Of a stretch of 34,609 bases of DNA, positions 30,600 through 34,609 are shown piece after piece; the stretch's first letter is position 1, and the number at the start of each line of letters is the position of its first letter. The position numbers and the translations under genes were made by a program. The notes beneath the pieces are model-generated. The model had not been told where the DNA came from. It saw only the letters and a list, made by a program, of their open reading frames with translations, and did not search any database. This DNA is from Bacteroidales bacterium (GTDB lineage Bacteria; Bacteroidota; Bacteroidia; Bacteroidales; Muribaculaceae): positions 1 to 34,609 of the forward strand of contig SFGS01000045.1 of the NCBI GenBank assembly GCA_004557565.1, read 5' to 3'.

Positions 30600-31505
30600 A
30601 TGCTTGACATTTGCTGCATAGGGCACATCACCCTCGATAAAATCGTGACACCCACTCAGGAAGTATATATGCCTGGTGGCACCTCTTATTATTTCTCATA
30701 CGGTATCAACTCGCTTTTCCAATCCGAAGCGGCGAGCGGTTGCGACACTCACCTCACCTACAAACTCGTCACCTCGCTTGCCGAGAGCGAAATGAACGCC
30801 GTGAGCGCCATGCGTGGCGTGGGCATTGATGTTGACGTGATTCCGAGCCGCCACACCGTGTATTTCGAAAACATCTACGGAAAGAACCAAAACGAGCGCA
30901 AACAGTGCGTGAGGGCGAAAGCCGATCCGTTCACCGTGGAGAAGTTGAGCGATGTGGAAGCGCGCTACATTGTGCTTGGCACGCTGCTCCCCGACGACAT
31001 TTCGCTCGACGTGATCAAATACCTCCACACCAAAGGCACTCTTGTGGTTGATGCACAAGGCTTTTTGCGTGATGTGAGGGGCGTTGATGTCTATCCTGTG
31101 GATTGGAAAGAGAAAATCGAGGCATGCAAATACATTGATGTGCTGAAGGTGAACGAATACGAGGCTGAAGTGCTGACAGGCGAATGCGACTTGCACAAGG
31201 CCGCACAGAAAATCGCCGATTGGGGTGTGAAGGAGGTGCTGCTCTCGCTGGGCAGTTTCGGCAGCATCATTCTTGCCGATGGCGTGTTCTACGACATTCC
31301 CGCCTACCAACCTCTGCTGCTGGTTGATGCCACAGGCTGTGGCGACACCTATGTGATGGGCTACATCTATCGCCGCGCACAAGGGGCGAATGTGGAAGAG
31401 GCTGGCAGATTTGCCGCCGCTGTGAGCACCATCAAACTTGAGCACTCCGGTCCATTCTCGTCGAGTTACCTTCGTGCAATGGATCTTCTCCACCGCAATT
31501 CATAA
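30600..31505 (+). CDS. PfkB-family carbohydrate kinase
   Basis: A 301-residue ribokinase-fold kinase. The active-site signature is DATGCGD (243-249), where D249 is the catalytic base, a variant of the usual DTxGAGD. GGTSYYFSYG near residue 26 is the sugar-binding loop. The natural sugar is unknown. The ATG at 30600 is chosen because it begins the domain (MLDICCIGHITLDK). An upstream in-frame ATG at 30552 falls inside the leader stem. A sugar MFS transporter follows after 28 bases, so uptake and phosphorylation of one sugar is the likely joint role. Confidence 0.88.
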   Translation: MLDICCIGHITLDKIVTPTQEVYMPGGTSYYFSYGINSLFQSEAASGCDTHLTYKLVTSLAESEMNAVSAMRGVGIDVDVIPSRHTVYFENIYGKNQNERKQCVRAKADPFTVEKLSDVEARYIVLGTLLPDDISLDVIKYLHTKGTLVVDAQGFLRDVRGVDVYPVDWKEKIEACKYIDVLKVNEYEAEVLTGECDLHKAAQKIADWGVKEVLLSLGSFGSIILADGVFYDIPAYQPLLLVDATGCGDTYVMGYIYRRAQGANVEEAGRFAAAVSTIKLEHSGPFSSSYLRAMDLLHRNS

Positions 31506-31533
31506 CACATCACCGCATTAATTTTCGCAATCT

Positions 31534-32694
31534 ATGAAACTTACATCAAAACAATATCTCCTGCCCTACATTCTCATCACCTCGCTGTTTTTCCTCTGGG
31601 GATTTGCGAGAGCCATTCTCGATGTGCTCAACCAGCACTTCCGTGAGGCGATGAGCATCAGCATCACACAATCGGCAATGATTCAGGTGACCACCTATCT
31701 TGCCTACTTCCTCACCGCCATTCCTGCCGGACTGTTTATTTCGCGCTACGGCTACCGCTATGGCGTGGTGTGCGGACTGCTACTCTATGCCACTGGCGCA
31801 TTGCTGTTTATCCCTGGGGCTGCCATTGGCACACTTCCCGCATTTTTAGCGTGCCTCTTTATCATCGGCATCGGTCTTACTTTCCTCGAAACCTCAGCCA
31901 ACCCATACGCTACCGAACTCGGTCCGCAAGATACAGCCACCTCACGCCTCAACCTCTCGCAGTCGTTCAACGGCATGGGCTGTGCGCTGGCTCCTTTTGT
32001 GCTGGGCGAATACCTGTTTTCGGGCGGCGACATTTCTACGCCCTATATGCTGATGGGCTTTGTGGTGATTGCCGTGGCCATCATTTTCGCCCGTGTGAAA
32101 CTCCCTGAAATCACCCAAGAGGAAAGCACCACCCACACCCCAACGAGTGGAAAACTTGGCAAGGCCGTGCTTTTCGGATTTCTGGCACTGCTCGCCTACG
32201 AGGTAGCAGAAATCAGCATCAACAGTTATTTCGTGATATTCCTCACCAGCGAAGGCGTAGCCACCAATGTGGAAGCCTCTCGCCTGCTCTCGCTTGCGCT
32301 GTTCATATTTATGGGTGGCAGATTTTTGGGCGCATGGGTAATGAAGTTTGTGCACCCCACAAAGGTGCTGTTCGGCTGCGCTGTGGGTAGTGTGGCATGT
32401 ATGTGCGGCGTGCTTTTCGGTGGCGAAATCTCGCTTTATGCGCTTGTGCTTAACTTCGCTTGCGAAGCCATCATGTTCCCCACCATCTTCTCCCTCTCAC
32501 TTACGGGGCTCGACGCTCAGCAGAAAAAGCGTGCTTCATCCTACATGATGATGACACCTGTGGGCGGCTGTGCATTCCTGCTGATGGGTATCATTGCCGA
32601 CAACACCTCGCTGGTGCTTCCCTTCTTCGTCCCCTTGGCAGGCTTCCTCATCGTGCTCGCCTTCGCCACCTACAAAATGAGAAAAAGAAATTAG
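31534..32694 (+). CDS. Sugar MFS transporter (FucP/glucose-galactose family)
   Basis: A 386-residue inner-membrane carrier with about twelve hydrophobic helices. FFLWGFARAILDVLNQHF in helix 1 and NLSQSFNGMGCALAPF in helix 5 are hallmarks of the FHS (fucose:H+ symporter/glucose-galactose) group. Length is slightly short of E. coli FucP. It probably imports the substrate of the neighbouring PfkB kinase. Its stop codon is itself part of the 32690-32896 minisatellite (ATTAGAA), so the repeat abuts the gene end. Confidence 0.9.
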   Translation: MKLTSKQYLLPYILITSLFFLWGFARAILDVLNQHFREAMSISITQSAMIQVTTYLAYFLTAIPAGLFISRYGYRYGVVCGLLLYATGALLFIPGAAIGTLPAFLACLFIIGIGLTFLETSANPYATELGPQDTATSRLNLSQSFNGMGCALAPFVLGEYLFSGGDISTPYMLMGFVVIAVAIIFARVKLPEITQEESTTHTPTSGKLGKAVLFGFLALLAYEVAEISINSYFVIFLTSEGVATNVEASRLLSLALFIFMGGRFLGAWVMKFVHPTKVLFGCAVGSVACMCGVLFGGEISLYALVLNFACEAIMFPTIFSLSLTGLDAQQKKRASSYMMMTPVGGCAFLLMGIIADNTSLVLPFFVPLAGFLIVLAFATYKMRKRN

Positions 32695-32896
32695 AAGATA
32701 GAAATTAGAAGTTAGAGGTTAGAGGTTAGAAATTAGAAATTAGAAGTTAGAAGTTAGAAATTAGAAATTAGAAGTTAGAAATTAGAAATTAGAAGTTAGA
32801 AATTAGAAATTAGAAGTTAGAAATTAGAAATTAGAGGTTAGAAGTTGGAAATTAGAGCGAAGCTCTCTGATTACTCCGAGTGCTCCGAGTGCTCCC
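32690..32896. repeat. Composite minisatellite, large copy of the 12488-12596 type
   Basis: About 25 units of ATTAGAA/GTTAGAA/GTTAGAG run from 32690 to about 32855. After a short GCGAAGCTCTC hairpin, CTCCGAGTG units follow (about 32876-32896). Unit types and order match the locus upstream of lpxH. Confidence 0.9.
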
Positions 32897-32925
32897 AAAC
32901 CTCTAACCCCTAACCAAAATAGCCA

Positions 32926-33420
32926 TCACTCCCCTTGGTCGTGGTTGGCTTTCATTCTGGTGGTGAGAATTTTGCGCACCTCGAATGGCGACTGAATGTA
33001 ATCCACCTTGTGGTTGGTGCCACCGCTGCCCACCAGTTCTATTGAGCCTGTGGAGAAAAGGCGTTGCCAAAGGCTTTGGTAAAGGTTCACGGTCTCAATC
33101 TTGAAAAGTGGAATTTCCGTCATCTTGATGCTCAAAATGCCGTCTTTCTGAATGAAGCGGTGGTTAGTGACTGCAAAAGATGTCTTGCTGCGGATAAAAT
33201 AGCCCCACAGCACAAAACATACGCCCACCACGAAACCGATAGTGCCACACACGGTAAACGGCGTTTTGTCGCCCGTTAGCCCCATAATCAGCATTACCAA
33301 ACCGAGGACAGCCAAAACCGCTCCACCAAAGGTGTATTGCCAGTTAAATGTCCAATGAAGTCGTCCTTTGAAGATGATTGTTTCTCCGTCTTCGAGAGTC
33401 TTTTCTATAAACTTTGACAT
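32926..33420 (-). CDS. Bacterial PH-domain membrane protein (bPH_2 / YdbS-like)
   Basis: A 164-residue protein. Two hydrophobic segments (about 28-48 and 57-77) precede a bacterial pleckstrin-homology-like domain. Its motif SFAVTNHRFIQKDGILSIK, and then IPLFKIETVNLYQSLWQRLF, identify the bPH_2 family (formerly DUF304). Function is unknown for most members; the fold often binds proteins or lipids at the membrane. It is monocistronic with a good promoter at 33439-33470. Confidence 0.85.
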   Translation of the reverse strand: MSKFIEKTLEDGETIIFKGRLHWTFNWQYTFGGAVLAVLGLVMLIMGLTGDKTPFTVCGTIGFVVGVCFVLWGYFIRSKTSFAVTNHRFIQKDGILSIKMTEIPLFKIETVNLYQSLWQRLFSTGSIELVGSGGTNHKVDYIQSPFEVRKILTTRMKANHDQGE

Positions 33421-33438
33421 CGCTAAAATTTTTTTTTA

Positions 33439-33470
33439 CAAACTTACACGATTAATTTCTCTTAACCAAA
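33439..33470 (-). promoter_or_regulatory. Promoter of the PH-domain gene
   Basis: On the minus strand TTTG (plus 33467-33470), a 20-base spacer and TAAGTTTG (plus 33439-33446). It is a full match, 18 bases upstream of the start codon. Confidence 0.75.
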
Positions 33471-33510
33471 TTCACAATTTGGGATTTTGACTAATCAGCA
33501 GAATAAAAGT

Positions 33511-33700
33511 TTAAACCCAAATCGGTCATTAGGCCGTATGAGGATTTTTTAGATTACTTCTTGCGGTCTTTCGGCTTTTATAAGATGCCTTTTGCTTGTT
33601 TTTAATTCGTAATAGCTCGCTATCACTCATTAAAGACAAGCAAAACACATTCTTCTAAAACTCCGAAATACCACAAGCCCTAATGACCGATTTGGGTTAA
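33511..33700. repeat. Foldback element of about 190 bp
   Basis: The ends are AACCCAAATCGGTCATTAGG (left, about 33514-33533) and its exact complement at 33679-33698. Inner arms pair around TTTTGCTTGTTTTTAAT and ATTAAAGACAAGCAAAA, and around CTTTCGGCTTTTA against TAAAACTCCGAAA. The left arm contains an extra segment of about 25 bases (33534-33560). No gene lies inside. It is a different sequence family from the foldbacks at 102 and 23441. Confidence 0.8.
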
Positions 33701-33724
33701 AAACTGCGCATTTTGCTTATTTAG

Positions 33725-33756
33725 TTTGGTAAAAACAAAAAAATGCACTAATTTTA
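33725..33756 (+). promoter_or_regulatory. Promoter of the DJ-1 family gene
   Basis: TTTG at 33725-33728, a 20-base spacer and TAATTTTA at 33749-33756 (last base off consensus), 28 bases before the start codon. Confidence 0.55.
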
Positions 33757-33783
33757 TTGCAAAATAATTAAAAACATAACCAC

Positions 33784-34362
33784 ATGAACACATCATTTGT
33801 ATTTTTAGCCAATGGCTTCGAAGAAGTGGAAGCCTTAACCACAATCGACATCATGCGCAGAGCAGGCATGGAAGTGGTGACAGTAAGTATCAACGACACA
33901 CTTGAGGCAGAAGGAGCCCATGGCGTGACCGTGAAAGCCGACGCGCTGATTAGTGAAGTGAATCTGAACAATGCTGAGTGGCTGATTTGCCCCGGCGGAA
34001 TGCCTGGCGCAAGCAACCTTGCCGCGTGCAAACCTCTCACCAACGCTCTTATCGCGCAAAATTCTAAAGGCGGAAAAATTGCAGCCATCTGCGCTTCGCC
34101 ATCAGTGATTTTCGGTCCCCTCGGACTGCTTGAAGGCAAACATGCAGTTTGCTACCCAGGCATGGAGCGTGGCATGACAGGAGCCATCGTGGGCTACACA
34201 CCAGTGGCAATCGACGGCAACATCGTCACAGGCAACGGTCCCGCGGCAGCCAGCGCATTCGGTTTCGCCATCGTGCAAGAAAGCAAGGGCAAAGAAGTAG
34301 CCCGCCAAGTGGCAGAAGGAATGCTCTTCTACGACAAACTAAAAGAAGAATTCTACTTCTAA
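33784..34362 (+). CDS. DJ-1/YajL family protein
   Basis: A 192-residue protein of the DJ-1/PfpI superfamily. The opening FVFLANGFEEVEA gives the conserved acidic residue E14. CPGGMPGASNL forms the turn near 69-79. The reactive cysteine C103 sits in the nucleophile elbow AAICASPSVIFG. YajL/DJ-1 relatives are linked to protection against oxidative and carbonyl stress; the exact activity is debated. It is a single gene with a promoter and terminator of its own. Confidence 0.9.
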   Translation: MNTSFVFLANGFEEVEALTTIDIMRRAGMEVVTVSINDTLEAEGAHGVTVKADALISEVNLNNAEWLICPGGMPGASNLAACKPLTNALIAQNSKGGKIAAICASPSVIFGPLGLLEGKHAVCYPGMERGMTGAIVGYTPVAIDGNIVTGNGPAAASAFGFAIVQESKGKEVARQVAEGMLFYDKLKEEFYF

Positions 34363-34418
34363 TCCCCCAAGGAATCAAAGCAAATTCATAATTTCGCTAT
34401 AAAACCCAAAATACCCAA

Positions 34419-34451
34419 TTAACAGCCGTTCCCCAAAACGGCTGTTATTTT
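34419..34451 (+). terminator. Rho-independent terminator of the DJ-1 gene
   Basis: AACAGCCGTT pairs with AACGGCTGTT around CCCCAA, followed by ATTTT. Confidence 0.88.
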
Positions 34452-34452
34452 A

Positions 34453-34609
34453 GGAAATGATATACAAGTTGTCCCTGTGATAATTTAGTAATGATTGAAA
34501 AAATCCCTACGGGATTTGATGTGCGTAGGCAGGTATGCAGCGAAGGTTATGCGAAATGAGCGAAGCGAAATGGAGCATAGCCGAAGCGAAATGCCTGCAA
34601 ATGTCGCAT
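34453..34609. repeat. Second copy of the 23441 foldback element, cut by the window end
   Basis: From AAATGATATACAAGTT onward the sequence follows the left arm of the 23441-23822 element, including GTATGCAGCGAAGGTTATGC and the ATGCCTGCAA block, with a limited number of differences. The most variable part is about 34470-34500. The matching right arm would lie beyond the window. Confidence 0.85.

Noticed and set aside
28094..30607. Two long plus-strand frames opposite tamL
   Set aside because: Both are His/Val-rich shadows of an Omp85 gene with a clear motif set.

Overview
The window is chromosomal DNA from a member of the Bacteroidetes, most likely order Bacteroidales (Prevotella/Muribaculaceae-like; genus not resolvable). 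The evidence is a BspA-like leucine-rich-repeat surface protein with bacterial Ig domains, a TamL-type outer-membrane assembly lipoprotein, SusD-free but typical Bacteroidales housekeeping genes, and repeated matches to the Bacteroidetes sigma-70 promoter pattern TTTG-N19/20-TAnnTTTG. Several of these promoters have exact 20-base spacing and decide gene starts. No rRNA, tRNA, CRISPR array, transposase or phage gene was seen.

Layout. 1-700 is gene-free and holds a foldback repeat, a perfect palindrome and a terminator. 698-5173 (minus) encodes the BspA-like protein and a small outer-membrane beta-barrel. 5343-8942 (plus) encodes a membrane acyltransferase, ApbE flavin transferase and an AAA_14/DUF4143 ATPase with a striking 23-bp periodic operator-like array at its promoter. 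9217-13789 (minus) is a housekeeping block: RNase G, a 30-residue bS22/mS38-like ribosomal peptide, an HU protein, LpxH, a DUF59 Fe-S assembly protein and a YjjG-like nucleotidase. 14151-16920 (plus) is an overlapping ispD-recG pair, preceded by a candidate short terminated transcript. Then come an M23 peptidase with a long structured leader, a cysteine-less thioredoxin-fold protein (minus) with an apparently switchable leader, serB, rmuC (minus), a DUF695 protein with a small membrane protein, an AspT/YidE-type transporter, a TetR regulator followed by fabG, gph and tamL (minus, one operon), a PfkB kinase with an MFS sugar transporter, a bacterial PH-domain protein (minus) and a DJ-1/YajL protein.

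The coding content is mostly core metabolism and envelope maintenance (lipid A, isoprenoid, fatty acid and serine synthesis, outer-membrane assembly, DNA repair, RNA processing). The less ordinary material lies between genes. There are several unrelated families of dispersed foldback (inverted-repeat) elements, several families of composite minisatellites (7-9 bp and 17 bp units) shared between distant intergenic gaps, and leaders with conserved-looking structure. The best candidates for something undescribed are the 23-bp array at 7556-7638, the mutually exclusive stems upstream of the thioredoxin-like gene (19292-19481), and the short transcript at 13954-14085.
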